Shown: positions 16,984-26,467 of the stretch, in pieces
How positions within the stretch are numbered: the stretch's first letter is position 1
Layout of the letters: each line of letters opens with the position of its first letter
Origin: DASXHD01 sp038239005
Lineage (GTDB): Bacteria; Myxococcota_A; Polyangia; Polyangiales; Polyangiaceae
DNA: 64,000 nucleotides
Direction: 5' to 3'
Assembly: GCA_038239005.1 (NCBI GenBank)
Contig: JBBSFE010000015.1
Coordinates: 8,855-72,854, forward strand
The notes under the pieces: model-generated
The model's input: the letters and a program-made list of their open reading frames with translations, nothing else
The model's database searches: none
What the model was told of the DNA's origin: nothing
Position numbers and translations under genes: made by a program

Positions 16984-18690
16984 TCAGAATTCGGCTGGGT
17001 CCGTGTAGGTGCCCATCGTGTCGCGCAGGACGTCGCAGATTTCTTGCTGCGTGCAGTACGCTTTTGCCGCTTCGATGATCGGGGGCATGAGGTTCGTGCC
17101 CGAGGTCGATGCGATGCGGACGGCCGCGAGGCACGCGGTGACTTTTGCGGCGTCGCGCTCGGCCTTTGTTTTGGCGAGGTTAGCGATTTGTTGTTTTTGG
17201 ACGGCGTCGTCGATGCGGAGCATGGGGATGTTCGGGCCGCTCGAGTCGGAGACGTATTTGTTCACGCCGACCATCACGCGCACGCCCGTTTCGAGTTGGC
17301 GTTGGAAGTGGTACGCGCTCGCGGCAATTTCGCGCTGCGGGTAGCCTTTTTCGATCGCGCTGACCATGCCGCCCATTTCGTCGATACGACGAATGTACGT
17401 GAGCGCCTCGGCCTCCATGCGGTTCGTGAGGTCTTCGATGAAGTAGCTGCCGCCGAGCGGATCGATCGTTGCGGCGACGCCGCTTTCTTCGGCGATGATC
17501 TGTTGCGTGCGAAGCGCGATCGTCACGGCCTCTTCGGTCGGTAGCGCGTAGGTTTCGTCGAGCGAGTTCGTGTGGAGCGACTGCGTGCCGCCGAGCACAG
17601 CCGCGAGCGCTTGGAGCGCGACACGCGCGATGTTGTTTTGCGGCTGCTGCGCCGTGAGCGAGACGCCCGCGGTTTGCGCGTGCGTGCGGAGCTTCATCGA
17701 CTCGGCTTTTTTCGCGCCGAAACGATCTTTCATCAAACGCGCCCACACGCGGCGTGCCGCGCGAAACTTTGCGATCTCTTCGAAGAAGTCATTGTGGACG
17801 TCGAAGAAGAACGAGAGCCGCGGCGCAAACGCGTCGACGTCGAGCCCGCGCTCGAGGCAGCTCTCGACGTAACCGACGCCGTCGGCGAGGGTGAATGCGA
17901 GCTCTTGGGCGGCCGTCGCTCCGGCTTCGCGGATGTGATAGCCGCTGATCGAGACAGTGTTCCACTTCGGCACTTCGGTCGAGCAGAACTCGATCATGTC
18001 CGTGACGATGCGCATCGCCGGCCGCGGAGGCACGAGCCACGCGTGCTGCGCGATGAACTCTTTCAAACAATCGTTTTGAACGGTGCCACCGATCGCCGTG
18101 CGAGGGATCCCGCGGACGTCGGCGAGGGCAATGTAGAACGCGAGGAGAACGATTGCGGGCCCGTTGATCGTCATCGACGTGGTGATCTTCTCGAGCGGGA
18201 TGGCGTCGTAGAGGATCTGCATGTCGCGGAGCGTGTCGACGGCGACGCCGCACATCCCGACCTCACCGAGCGAGCGCGGTGAGTCGGAGTCGTAACCCAT
18301 GAGCGTGGGAAAATCGAAAGCGGTAGAGAGGCCCGTCTGGCCGTGCTCGAGCAAATATTTGAACCGCGTGTTCGTTTGCTCGGGCGTGCCGAACCCCGCG
18401 AACATGCGCATCGTCCAGAGGCGACCGCGATACATGTTCGGTTGCACGCCGCGGGTGAACGGAAACTCTCCGGGGAAACCGAGATCGCGCATGTAGTCGA
18501 TGTTGGCGTCGCTCGGCACGAGCATGTCGGTGATGTCGGCGTCGCTCCAAGTCGAAAAGCGCTCGAGGCGCGGCTTCATCTTCGCTTCGGACTTCGCGAG
18601 CGTGCCTTTTTTCCACGCTTCTTTCGCGGTGCGAATGGCGTCCAGATCCGGCGGCATGTCACCGCTGACGTCGAAGGCCTGCATAGTCAT
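16984..18690 (-). CDS. Methylmalonyl-CoA mutase family, catalytic subunit without B12 domain
   Basis: A 568-residue TIM-barrel acyl-CoA mutase. I chose ATG 18690, since 24 extra upstream residues have no family similarity. Seen: RGVQPNMYRGRLWTMRMFAGFG, LSTAFDFPTLMGYDSD, GGTVQNDCLKEF, the PLGGSYFIEDLTN segment. It lacks the C-terminal cobalamin-binding DxHxxG domain, so a separate small subunit must exist elsewhere. Substrate could be methylmalonyl-CoA or another branched acyl-CoA. Convergent with hemG. Confidence 0.9.
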   Translation of the reverse strand: MTMQAFDVSGDMPPDLDAIRTAKEAWKKGTLAKSEAKMKPRLERFSTWSDADITDMLVPSDANIDYMRDLGFPGEFPFTRGVQPNMYRGRLWTMRMFAGFGTPEQTNTRFKYLLEHGQTGLSTAFDFPTLMGYDSDSPRSLGEVGMCGVAVDTLRDMQILYDAIPLEKITTSMTINGPAIVLLAFYIALADVRGIPRTAIGGTVQNDCLKEFIAQHAWLVPPRPAMRIVTDMIEFCSTEVPKWNTVSISGYHIREAGATAAQELAFTLADGVGYVESCLERGLDVDAFAPRLSFFFDVHNDFFEEIAKFRAARRVWARLMKDRFGAKKAESMKLRTHAQTAGVSLTAQQPQNNIARVALQALAAVLGGTQSLHTNSLDETYALPTEEAVTIALRTQQIIAEESGVAATIDPLGGSYFIEDLTNRMEAEALTYIRRIDEMGGMVSAIEKGYPQREIAASAYHFQRQLETGVRVMVGVNKYVSDSSGPNIPMLRIDDAVQKQQIANLAKTKAERDAAKVTACLAAVRIASTSGTNLMPPIIEAAKAYCTQQEICDVLRDTMGTYTDPAEF

Positions 18691-18793
18691 CAATCTACCA
18701 TCCAGGTATTGGCGGAGCCAAACCCATCCACTTTTGGCGACGCGCCCGCAGTTGGGCTTCACGTTCTGATCGTGCTAGAGCCTCCGCCGGCTC

Positions 18794-19489
18794 ATGCTGA
18801 AACCCATCTTTGCGGTCCTCGGATCGTTTTGCGTCTACACGATGGCGGCCCTCGGTTACGCGGGCATCGCGCTACTCATGGCCATCGAGAGCGCGTGCAT
18901 TCCGCTCCCGAGCGAGCTCATCATGCCGTACGCCGGAGCGATGTCTCACGCGGGCGTGCGTGAAGCGCTCGCGGCTCAATACGGCGTCTCGCTCAGCGCG
19001 TTCAACTTGGTCCTCGCGGCTGTCGCGGGCGCGATCGGGTGCAACATCGGAAGCGAAGTCGCGTACTGGGTCGGCGCAACCGGTGGGCGCCGCGCGATTG
19101 AGCGTTACGGTCGCTACGTTCTCGTCAGCAAACACGAGCTCGAAATCGCCGACCGTTGGTTTCAGAAACGCGGCGACATCATCATCCTCGTCGCGCGCCT
19201 CTTGCCGGTCATCCGCACGTTCATCGCGTTCCCCGCGGGCGTCGCGCGAATGAACCGCGTGAAGTTCCACGTCTACACGTTCGTCGGCTCGTTCCCGTGG
19301 TGCCTCGGCCTCGCGTGGGTCGGAAAGTATCTCGGCCAAGAGCTCCTCAAAGAGAGCTCGCCGCTCAAGCACTTCATGCACCGCTTCGATGCGGTCATCG
19401 GCGTCGCGATCATCGTCGCAGCCGTGCTCTTCATTCGCTCGCGCATCAAGACGATGCGCGCCTATCGCGCAGAAGAAGCTAAGAATTGA
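18794..19489 (+). CDS. DedA-family membrane protein
   Basis: A 231-residue integral membrane protein of the DedA/SNARE-associated family, implicated in phospholipid flipping and envelope integrity. Seen: N-terminal helix, ESACIPLPSELIMPYAG (family signature), NIGSEVAYWVG, ARLLPVIRTFIAFPAGVARM, GSFPWCLGLAWVG and a C-terminal membrane helix. The conserved acidic and Arg residues of the signature are present. It converges with the phosphatase gene. Confidence 0.92.
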   Translation: MLKPIFAVLGSFCVYTMAALGYAGIALLMAIESACIPLPSELIMPYAGAMSHAGVREALAAQYGVSLSAFNLVLAAVAGAIGCNIGSEVAYWVGATGGRRAIERYGRYVLVSKHELEIADRWFQKRGDIIILVARLLPVIRTFIAFPAGVARMNRVKFHVYTFVGSFPWCLGLAWVGKYLGQELLKESSPLKHFMHRFDAVIGVAIIVAAVLFIRSRIKTMRAYRAEEAKN

Positions 19490-19516
19490 GGCTCGCGGAG
19501 AGCGGGAGCGGGAGGC

Positions 19517-20548
19517 TCAGCTCTTCTCGGGCTTCTTCAGCTTCGCGAGCTCTTTCGAGATATCGAGGGCGGGCATCGTCGGCTCTTCGCCGATGTCTGA
19601 TTGCGGCTTGCGGAGATCGATCGCGGGAAGGGTGGGGTCTTCCGCGAAGTCGGTCTTCTTTTCGGGCGGAAGCGTGGAGCCGGGAGGCGGAACTTCGGTC
19701 GGTGCGTTGACAGAGCGTTGCGACATGACGGCCGCGGCGTCGTCGATGGCCTTCGCGCGGCCGGTCGACTCGAGGGTGTCTTCTTCGATCGTGATGACGA
19801 CGGCCGTGATGTTGTCTTCGCCGCCGCGCTCGTTGGCGCGTTGGATGAGCTTCTGCGGAACTTCGTGCATCCCGCCCGCGGAGGCGTGGCCGATGATGTC
19901 GAGGATCTCTTCGTCGGTGACCATGCCGGAGAGGCCGTCGGAGCAGAGCACGTAGACGTCGCCGGGTTGGCTGCTGTCGTGCTGCAAATCGACCGCGACT
20001 TGATCCTGCATGCCGAGAGCGCGCGTGATGACGTTCTTGGGAAGCTCTTTGCGTTGCTCTTCGGTGAGGTCGGGCATCGCGAGGAGGTAGTCGTTGAAGA
20101 GCGAGTGATCGCGCGTGAGCTGTTGGATTTGCCCGCCGCGAATGCGGTAGCAGCGCGAGTCACCGACGTGACCGATGTACATCGTGTGCTTGCGCGGTGA
20201 GAACATCGCGCCGACGACGGTGGTGCCCATGCCGTGGTACTCGCGCGAGCGCGTGCTGCGTTCGAAGATCTGACGGTTCGCGACGCGGATGCCAGTGAGC
20301 AAACGATTTTCTTCTTCGCTCAAGTTGGCGTCGAAGTGGAACGGCCAGGTCACGTCGTCGTTGGCGGTCGATCGGAAAAACTCCGAGATGGTCTCGGTCG
20401 CGAGCTTGCTCGCAACGTCTCCTGCGCGGTGCCCGCCCATTCCATCGGCCACGACGAAAAGGTCGTACTCCTTGAGCACGACAAACGAGTCCTCATTGTG
20501 CTCTCGCTGGAGCCCAACATCCGTCAGACCCCAGGCGACTGCCCGCAT
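19517..20548 (-). CDS. PP2C-family serine/threonine protein phosphatase
   Basis: A 343-residue phosphatase, metal dependent. Start ATG 20548 is preferred because GGAG lies about 12 bases upstream; a longer frame exists. Seen: GLQREHNEDSF, VVADGMGGHRAG, MGTTVV, HVGDSRCYRIRGG, ITRALGM, VLCSDGLSGMV, GGEDNITAVV, covering all main metal and phosphate motifs. A Pro/Lys-rich tail of about 90 residues follows, with two repeated DIGEEPTMPA-like blocks (SDIGEEPTMPALDI and FAEDPTLPAIDL). It probably counteracts Hanks kinases, two of which are in this window. Confidence 0.94.
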   Translation of the reverse strand: MRAVAWGLTDVGLQREHNEDSFVVLKEYDLFVVADGMGGHRAGDVASKLATETISEFFRSTANDDVTWPFHFDANLSEEENRLLTGIRVANRQIFERSTRSREYHGMGTTVVGAMFSPRKHTMYIGHVGDSRCYRIRGGQIQQLTRDHSLFNDYLLAMPDLTEEQRKELPKNVITRALGMQDQVAVDLQHDSSQPGDVYVLCSDGLSGMVTDEEILDIIGHASAGGMHEVPQKLIQRANERGGEDNITAVVITIEEDTLESTGRAKAIDDAAAVMSQRSVNAPTEVPPPGSTLPPEKKTDFAEDPTLPAIDLRKPQSDIGEEPTMPALDISKELAKLKKPEKS

Positions 20549-20612
20549 CAACGGCGTAGCTCCAAGCAAAAAATCATTTCACCGGCGCAGATGGGTGTCA
20601 AGCGGCGCGACA

Positions 20613-21176
20613 TCACACTTCCATGATGTCTTTTTCTTTGTTCGCCACGATCGCATCGACCTGTTTCGTGGCGTCACCGATCGAGTCTTCGGCACGTTTT
20701 TTTCCTCGATCAACCTCGTCCGCGCTGGCCTCGCCCTCGGTTTCGATGCTGCTCAGCATGTCGAGCGCATCGTGGCGTGCCTTGCGAATCGAGACCTTGC
20801 ACTCTTCACCGTATTTTTTGGCGATCTTCACGAACTCCTTGCGACGCTCTTCGGTCAGTGGCGGAAGCGGAATGCGAACGATGTCGCCGTCAGCTTGAGG
20901 GTTGAGGCCGAGATCGCTCTCGCGGAGAGCTTTTTCGACCGCTTTGATTTGGGTCTTGTCCCACGGTTTGACGGTGATGAGGCGCGGCTCGGGGACGTTG
21001 ACGTGGGCCATCTGCGCGAGCGGCGTGGGGGTGCCGTAATAGTCGACGCGGATGCCATTGAGGAGCTCGGGCGTCGCGCGGCCGGCGCGGAGCTTCGATA
21101 GATCGCGCTTGAGCACGTCGTGCGCTTTCGCGACGGAGCCCAGAAGCTCCTTGTGAACATCGTCGATCATCGACAT
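20613..21176 (-). CDS. frr: Ribosome recycling factor
   Basis: 187-residue factor that splits post-termination ribosomes with EF-G. ATG 21176 is the start, supported by the family's usual N-terminal helix. Seen: DLSKLRAGRATPELLNGIRVDYYG (the hallmark RxGRA segment), TPLAQMAHVNV, PLPPLTEERRKEFVK, and a helical C-terminus. Slightly longer C-terminal portion than E. coli. Lies 44 bp upstream of the phosphatase start, in the same direction. Confidence 0.96.
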   Translation of the reverse strand: MSMIDDVHKELLGSVAKAHDVLKRDLSKLRAGRATPELLNGIRVDYYGTPTPLAQMAHVNVPEPRLITVKPWDKTQIKAVEKALRESDLGLNPQADGDIVRIPLPPLTEERRKEFVKIAKKYGEECKVSIRKARHDALDMLSSIETEGEASADEVDRGKKRAEDSIGDATKQVDAIVANKEKDIMEV

Positions 21177-21256
21177 CTCGAGGGAGAGGAGCCTAGAGCG
21201 GCTCGGCCACCTCGTCGAGCCAGAATTGCGCAGTCGGTGGTAACGTCGGCCGCCTC

Positions 21257-22816
21257 GTGGGCGCTCGCATTCGGCTGCTGATTCTCGTCGTTTTGGCGTC
21301 GCTCGGCGCTGTGGCGGGCATTCGCGCGCACAAGCAGGCAGAGGAAGCGATGCTCCAAGCGCCGCCTCCTGCCGCGCTGCCGGCTGTTGCGGCTCCGAGC
21401 GGGCTCGTCGCCGAGGCCGTGATCGCATCGCCCGACGCCACGTGGCGGAAGGCGCAACTCGCCATCGGAGGCGTGCTTGTCCTCGCGCCGCCGACGTTCG
21501 GCGGGATCCTCGCCGCAATGACGCACGTTCCGGATCTCGCGGCCGTCGTCGATGGCGCAGCGCCGGCCTACGCGGTCGTGGATGAGCGATGGCGCTGGGT
21601 GATCGCGGCGCATGCGGTGAACGCGTCGCGCGCGAAGACCACGGCGGAAGCGAACCCGACGAACGTCGGCGCATCCGGGGCGTGGATTCTCGTCGGCTCG
21701 GATGCAAGCGCGGTCACGGACCTCGGTCCATACGCATCGGGAACGCTCCCAACGCGTGCGCTCCCGAAATCGGCAGTGTTCGCAAACGCGGGCGGCGCGG
21801 CGATCGCAGGCCCGCTTCGCGCAGAGGCCGAGCGTCGATGGACGAAGCTTCGAACGTTCCTTCTCGACAAAGACGACGAAGCGCGTCGCGATCACAATGG
21901 GCGCGCGCCCGATCTCGCGGACCCGAAGCCGCTCGTCGCTGCAGCCGACGCTTGGGTCTCGAAAGTGATCGCCAACGCGAGCGGGATGCAAACCGCGGAG
22001 CTCGCGCTCGACGTCATCGACGATGATTCGATCGACGCACACCTCACGCTCACGCCGCCACACGATGGCGCGACGAAAGCGTGGGTCGATTCCCTCGAGG
22101 GCGGCTCGACCACCGTGCTCGTCGGAACGAGCGCCGATGCGATCGGAACGATTTTCTGGCGGTCGACACCTCCTGAACGCGAAAGCACTGCAAAAGACTT
22201 CGGCGATCTTCTCGGGACCATGCTCGGCACGCGCGTTCCCGCCGCCGATGAAGCAAAGCTCGGCGAGCTCCTCGGCGCGGTCGCGAAAGCGCGTGCGGGT
22301 TGGTCGATCGCGTCCGTCGCCGCGGGCGCCGCGCCAGGCGGGTTCTTGCGACTCTCGACGAACGACTCGAAGAACATGACCACCGCTCTCGAGGGCATCG
22401 TCGATCTCGCGCGGAAACCCGCGTGGACTTCGTGGGAGAAAACGTTCGGCGTCACGAAGATCGATCGCGCTGGCGCTCATGCGACCGCCACGACCGACGG
22501 CGGACCAACCGTTCAAGCCACGTGGGTCGCACACGAAGGCGAAACCGATCTCGCTGTCGGCATCGACGCACAAAGCCTCGTTACGCCGCCCGATCACACC
22601 CGCGCGATCGGAGCCGATCCGAAAGTGAGCAGCTGGCTTCGTGCGGTCGGCGGAAACGTCATGGTCGCCATCATCGTGCGCCCACTTCTCGTCGCATCGT
22701 CGCCGCGCACCGATGCCGCGCTCGTCGCGTTCACCCGGCATCGAGACAGCGTCGAGATTCGCGCACGCACGACCGGTGTTCTCGTGCGCCAGGCCGTATC
22801 CTCGGGGAAGCTCTGA
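21257..22816 (+). CDS. Secreted protein of unknown function
   Basis: A 519-residue protein with a cleavable signal (LLILVVLASLGAVAG). It is rich in Ala, Thr and Asp, with few aromatic residues, and has no cysteine. No domain was recognised. There is a one-base overlap (TGATG) with the following ABC permease gene, so the two are translationally coupled. The coupling suggests an envelope role, but the protein does not look like a standard metal-binding lipoprotein. Confidence 0.78.
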   Translation: MGARIRLLILVVLASLGAVAGIRAHKQAEEAMLQAPPPAALPAVAAPSGLVAEAVIASPDATWRKAQLAIGGVLVLAPPTFGGILAAMTHVPDLAAVVDGAAPAYAVVDERWRWVIAAHAVNASRAKTTAEANPTNVGASGAWILVGSDASAVTDLGPYASGTLPTRALPKSAVFANAGGAAIAGPLRAEAERRWTKLRTFLLDKDDEARRDHNGRAPDLADPKPLVAAADAWVSKVIANASGMQTAELALDVIDDDSIDAHLTLTPPHDGATKAWVDSLEGGSTTVLVGTSADAIGTIFWRSTPPERESTAKDFGDLLGTMLGTRVPAADEAKLGELLGAVAKARAGWSIASVAAGAAPGGFLRLSTNDSKNMTTALEGIVDLARKPAWTSWEKTFGVTKIDRAGAHATATTDGGPTVQATWVAHEGETDLAVGIDAQSLVTPPDHTRAIGADPKVSSWLRAVGGNVMVAIIVRPLLVASSPRTDAALVAFTRHRDSVEIRARTTGVLVRQAVSSGKL

Positions 22817-23631
22817 TGTTCGACTACCTGTCGATTCCGCTCTTTCAGCGGGCACTCTTCGCGGGCGCCCTCTTGTCGGCGCTTCTCGCCGTGCTCGGCG
22901 TGCTCGTGACTGCGCGAGGCCTAGCATATCTCGGCGACGGGCTCTCGCACGCAGCGTTCGGCGGCATCGCGCTCGGGATGTTTCTCGGTCTCACGTCGCC
23001 GCTCGTCATCGCGATTCCGTTCACCGCGCTCGCGGCGATCGGCATTGGTGCGTTGCGCCGCAAGGGCGGGCTCCGCTCGGATGTCGCCATGGCGGCGCTC
23101 TTTGCGGTGTGCTTCGCGATGGGCATCGTGTTCTTGCGCAAAGCCAAACGCACGCAAACGACGTTCGATCCCGAGTCGCTCCTCTTCGGCAACATCCTCT
23201 TGGTCGGCGAGGACGACTTATGGATCGTCATCGCGATCGCCATCATCACGTTCATCTTCCTCGCTTTCACGTGGTCGCGCATGGCCTACGCGACGTTCGA
23301 CGAAGAGCTCGCGCGCCTCTCCGGCATCGAGGTCGGCTGGCTCGAGAGCGCGCTCCTCGCGGCGCTCGCCGCCGTTGTCGTCGCGGCGATTCGCCTCGCG
23401 GGCGTCGTGCTCGTGAGCGCGTTCCTCGTGATCCCGTCGGCGGTCGGTCGTCTCGCGGGTCGATCGCTTGCGGGCGTTGCCGGTTGGTCGATGCTCGCCG
23501 GAGTCGTCGGCGTTCTCGCCGGCTTCGTGATCGGTCACGCCCTCGACTGGCCAGAAGGTGCGGCGATCGTGCTCAGCCTCGCCGCCGAGCTCGGAATCGG
23601 CCTGTCGCTCAAGCAGCTCCGTAGAGCCTGA
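22816..23631 (+). CDS. Metal ABC transporter permease (ZnuB/MntB type)
   Basis: 271-residue permease of the ABC-3 family with eight or nine predicted helices. Seen: GLAYLGDGLSHAAFGGIALG (the conserved cytoplasmic-loop motif) and LVSAFLVIPSAVGR near the C-terminal part. In characterised systems it would form the channel for Zn(II) or Mn(II). No ATPase or binding protein gene is adjacent, so partners lie elsewhere. Start ATG 22816 is one base into the preceding gene's stop. Confidence 0.88.
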   Translation: MFDYLSIPLFQRALFAGALLSALLAVLGVLVTARGLAYLGDGLSHAAFGGIALGMFLGLTSPLVIAIPFTALAAIGIGALRRKGGLRSDVAMAALFAVCFAMGIVFLRKAKRTQTTFDPESLLFGNILLVGEDDLWIVIAIAIITFIFLAFTWSRMAYATFDEELARLSGIEVGWLESALLAALAAVVVAAIRLAGVVLVSAFLVIPSAVGRLAGRSLAGVAGWSMLAGVVGVLAGFVIGHALDWPEGAAIVLSLAAELGIGLSLKQLRRA

Positions 23632-23645
23632 GCTAAGATGCGCGC

Positions 23646-25106
23646 ATGACTTATCGCCGTTTGAAGGCCGCGCTGTTCGTCGCGCTCGTCGCGGTTGCCG
23701 TCGCCACCGGCTGCGGTCGCTCCGACCTCAATCAATACATCTACGGTGACGGCAGCGTCGACGGACACGGCGACAGCGGCGCCTGCGATGCAACGACATG
23801 CCCAACCGGCTGCTGCGACGGCACGGGGACCTGCCGCGACGGGACCGAGCTCAACACGTGCGGCTTCGGCGGCGGCGCATGCAACGATTGTCTGTCGCAA
23901 GGTTTCGACTTCTGCGACGCCCAAGTCAAAGCGTGCGGCAACATCCAACCCACGTGCGATGTCACCTCGTGCGCGAATGGCTGCTGCACGCTCTTCAACG
24001 GCCAGCAAGCTTGCGTGTCGGGCGCGTCGTCACTCGCGTGCGGCAACAGCGGTAACAAATGTACCGACTGCACCACCGGCGGCCAGGTTTGTGATCCCGC
24101 AGCGAAAGCGTGCGTCAACGCGCCGTGCGGTCCGAACAACTGCAAGGGCTGCTGCAACGGCACGGCGTGCGTCGGCGCCGAGACCGATTCGCAATGCGGC
24201 ACGGGCGGCCTCTCCTGCACCGACTGCACGAGCCTCCAGGAATTCTGCGACACCTCCACGGGCCTTTGCGTTTCCGTGCAACCTACATGCAACGCTTCGA
24301 CGTGCGCGAAAGGCTGCTGCGCGGGCAACACGTGCGTCACGAGCGAAACGGACACGCAATGCGGCATCGGCGGGACGGCCTGCGCCGACTGCACCTCGAA
24401 GAGCGGAACATGCTCGGGCGGCACATGCGCCACGGCATGCAACTCGAAGACATGCCCCGGTTGCTGCCAAGCCGGAACGTGCTTCGCGGGCTTCGTCGAT
24501 TCGCGCTGCGGCTCCGACGGCTCCACATGCGTCGACTGCACATCGTCATCGACGACGTGCGACACACTCTCCGTGCCGCGCGTCTGCAAAGGCACGACGA
24601 CCACGTGCCCGGCTCCGTACACGAGCTGCCCATCGACCGTGACGACGCCCACGCTTTCCGTCACGAAAGGTTCGTGCGCCTCGACCGATCTCGCCGACGC
24701 AAAGGCCGCATGCACGACCGGTTTCGGATCGTCATCGTGCAGTCTGTTCTTCACCGACGAGCCCCTCATCAACGCCAAATGCGCGACGTGTCTCGCGTCG
24801 TTCCAGTACGCACTTCAGGACGGGCAAGGCATCTTCAACTGCGTCAGCCCGTTCGTCACGTCGACGTGCAACCACACGACGGGCTGCGTCGATGATTGCG
24901 AGCTCCAGAGCTGCGTGAAGTGTCCGTCGAGCTCGGTGCCGACATGCCGCAACTCGGTCGCTTCGGGTCAGTGTCAACCCTACATCACGAGCGCAACGTG
25001 CATCGGCACGGCCCTCCTCGGAACGGCGTCGTTCTGCAACCCGACGACCTACAGCGGCAACTACGGCAGCTGGCTCGCGGGCGTGGGCGCGCACTACTGC
25101 CAGTGA
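23646..25106 (+). CDS. Cysteine-rich repeat lipoprotein
   Basis: A 486-residue lipoprotein with lipobox VATGC (Cys at about 23). From residue 47 to about 314 it holds five repeats of 50-57 residues with the pattern Cx4C-x-GCC-x5-C ... CxxC ... C ... C (for example CNASTCAKGCC). The 3' part (315-486) is different but still Cys-rich. Such disulfide-rich modules suggest an oxidising extracytoplasmic location. Repeats differ by point changes, not as fresh copies. The stop overlaps the next start, so it belongs to an operon with an SDR and DUF4911 protein. Confidence 0.82.
   Translation: MTYRRLKAALFVALVAVAVATGCGRSDLNQYIYGDGSVDGHGDSGACDATTCPTGCCDGTGTCRDGTELNTCGFGGGACNDCLSQGFDFCDAQVKACGNIQPTCDVTSCANGCCTLFNGQQACVSGASSLACGNSGNKCTDCTTGGQVCDPAAKACVNAPCGPNNCKGCCNGTACVGAETDSQCGTGGLSCTDCTSLQEFCDTSTGLCVSVQPTCNASTCAKGCCAGNTCVTSETDTQCGIGGTACADCTSKSGTCSGGTCATACNSKTCPGCCQAGTCFAGFVDSRCGSDGSTCVDCTSSSTTCDTLSVPRVCKGTTTTCPAPYTSCPSTVTTPTLSVTKGSCASTDLADAKAACTTGFGSSSCSLFFTDEPLINAKCATCLASFQYALQDGQGIFNCVSPFVTSTCNHTTGCVDDCELQSCVKCPSSSVPTCRNSVASGQCQPYITSATCIGTALLGTASFCNPTTYSGNYGSWLAGVGAHYCQ
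23784..24599 (+). repeat. Five tandem Cys-rich units inside the lipoprotein
   Basis: Units start at about 23784, 23955, 24126, 24288 and 24438. Each starts with C, then a CC pair 6-10 residues on. Divergence is moderate, consistent with old duplications. Confidence 0.75.
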
Positions 25107-26227
25107 CGTCGCACGACGAAGTCGTTCTTCTCACCGGTTTCCCGTCGTTTCGCGCGCGGCGAATGGCGGAAGAGATCGTGCTGGCCGAAGGCGCAAGCAC
25201 GCTCGTGCACGCTGTCGTTCACCCGAAGCTCCACGAGGACGCGCTCTCCGCACTCGATGCGCTTCCACTCGAAGCGCGCCGCCGCGTGCATCTCATCGAA
25301 GGCGATGCAGCAGCGATGGACCTCGGGCTCTCGGGTGTCGAGTTTCGAACGCTCTCGCGCGAGATCGATCGCATTCACCATTGCGTGCAAGTGAACTACC
25401 TCGGCGCCGAGCGCGAAGTCGCCGAGCACGTCAACGTCGGCTCCGCGTACGAGATCCTCGAGCTCGCACGAGCGTGTCCGAATCTGAAATGTCTGGTCGT
25501 GCATTCGGCGGCGTCGGTGTCGGGCGATCGCTCCGGCGTCGTGCGCGAGGACGAGCTCGATCGCGGTCAGCGTTATCGAAACCCCATCGAAGAGACGCTC
25601 GCACGAGCCGAGCGCGTCTATCGCCGCGCGATGACGGGAAAGAAGCCCGTTCCCATCGCGGTGCTTCGCCCGACGATCATCGTCGGCGATTCGCACACCG
25701 GCGAAGTCGACCGCCTCGAAGGTCCGTATCTGCTCATTCTCTTGATGCTCGCGGCACCGCCCGACTTTGCGCTTCCGCTTCCGGGTCGCAGCGATGTTCC
25801 GCTGAACCTCGTGCCGATCGATTTCGTCACGAAGGCGGCGCTCCACATCGGGCGTGATCCGCGCGCCCCAGGTCGCACGTTTCATTTGGTCGATCCGGAG
25901 GCGATGCCGTCGCGCAAAGTCGTGGAGCTCGTCGCGCATGCGGGCGGGCGTCGCGTTGCGAGTGGTTTCCTGCCGGCGAATCTCACGCGCGCGCTTCTTC
26001 GTGCGCCGGGCCTCGAGCGCATCGCAAAGAGTCCGCGCTCGTTCCTCGAGGCGATGGTCTTGCCCGTCACCTACGACCATGCAAACGCCGACGAGATCCT
26101 GGCGGACACGGGCATTCGCTGCCCGCCGCTGCCGACGTACGTGGACCAACTCGTCGCGCACGTGCAGCGCTGGCTCGATGCACGGCACACCGAAAAAGAA
26201 GCCATGTCACACGATCCGCTCGGATGA
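25103..26227 (+). CDS. SDR-type NAD(P)-dependent protein, male-sterility-like
   Basis: A 374-residue Rossmann protein of the extended SDR / NAD-binding-4 group found in fatty acyl-CoA reductases. GTG 25103 overlaps the stop of the lipoprotein gene. Seen: LLTGFPSFRARRMAEEIV (a variant of TGxxGxxG in which the second Gly is Ser), a HCVQVNYLGAE segment, VHSAASVSGDRSG, and RPTIIVGDSHTGE. The usual YxxxK is not visible, so catalysis is uncertain. It may be a NAD-binding regulator instead. Confidence 0.8.
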   Translation: MTSHDEVVLLTGFPSFRARRMAEEIVLAEGASTLVHAVVHPKLHEDALSALDALPLEARRRVHLIEGDAAAMDLGLSGVEFRTLSREIDRIHHCVQVNYLGAEREVAEHVNVGSAYEILELARACPNLKCLVVHSAASVSGDRSGVVREDELDRGQRYRNPIEETLARAERVYRRAMTGKKPVPIAVLRPTIIVGDSHTGEVDRLEGPYLLILLMLAAPPDFALPLPGRSDVPLNLVPIDFVTKAALHIGRDPRAPGRTFHLVDPEAMPSRKVVELVAHAGGRRVASGFLPANLTRALLRAPGLERIAKSPRSFLEAMVLPVTYDHANADEILADTGIRCPPLPTYVDQLVAHVQRWLDARHTEKEAMSHDPLG

Positions 26228-26454
26228 CGAAATCCGTTCGACCCGTCGCCGAAGATGGAATGATCACGCGCGAGCTCGTCGTTCGCGCGGAAGACGTCGT
26301 CTTTCTCAAAGGCGTCGTCGAGGCGCACGATGGTCTCGCACAAGTATTCGGCGAGCGCGGCGGCGAGCTCGTCATCACCGCGCCTGTCAGCCGCGAGCGC
26401 GAGCTCGACGAGCTCGTCCGTGATCTCTGCGCCGAGCTTGGTGGGATCCGTTGA
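26224..26454 (+). CDS. DUF4911 family protein
   Basis: A 76-residue protein, matching the size and sequence character of DUF4911: V.FLKGVVEAHDGLAQVFGERGGELVI followed by a helix (RERELDELVRDL). The start ATG overlaps the preceding stop (26224-26227), so it is coupled to the SDR. Function unknown; the fold resembles small ferredoxin-like RNA- or ligand-binding proteins. Confidence 0.75.
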   Translation: MTKSVRPVAEDGMITRELVVRAEDVVFLKGVVEAHDGLAQVFGERGGELVITAPVSRERELDELVRDLCAELGGIR

Positions 26455-26467
26455 TGGAGCTTTCGGA

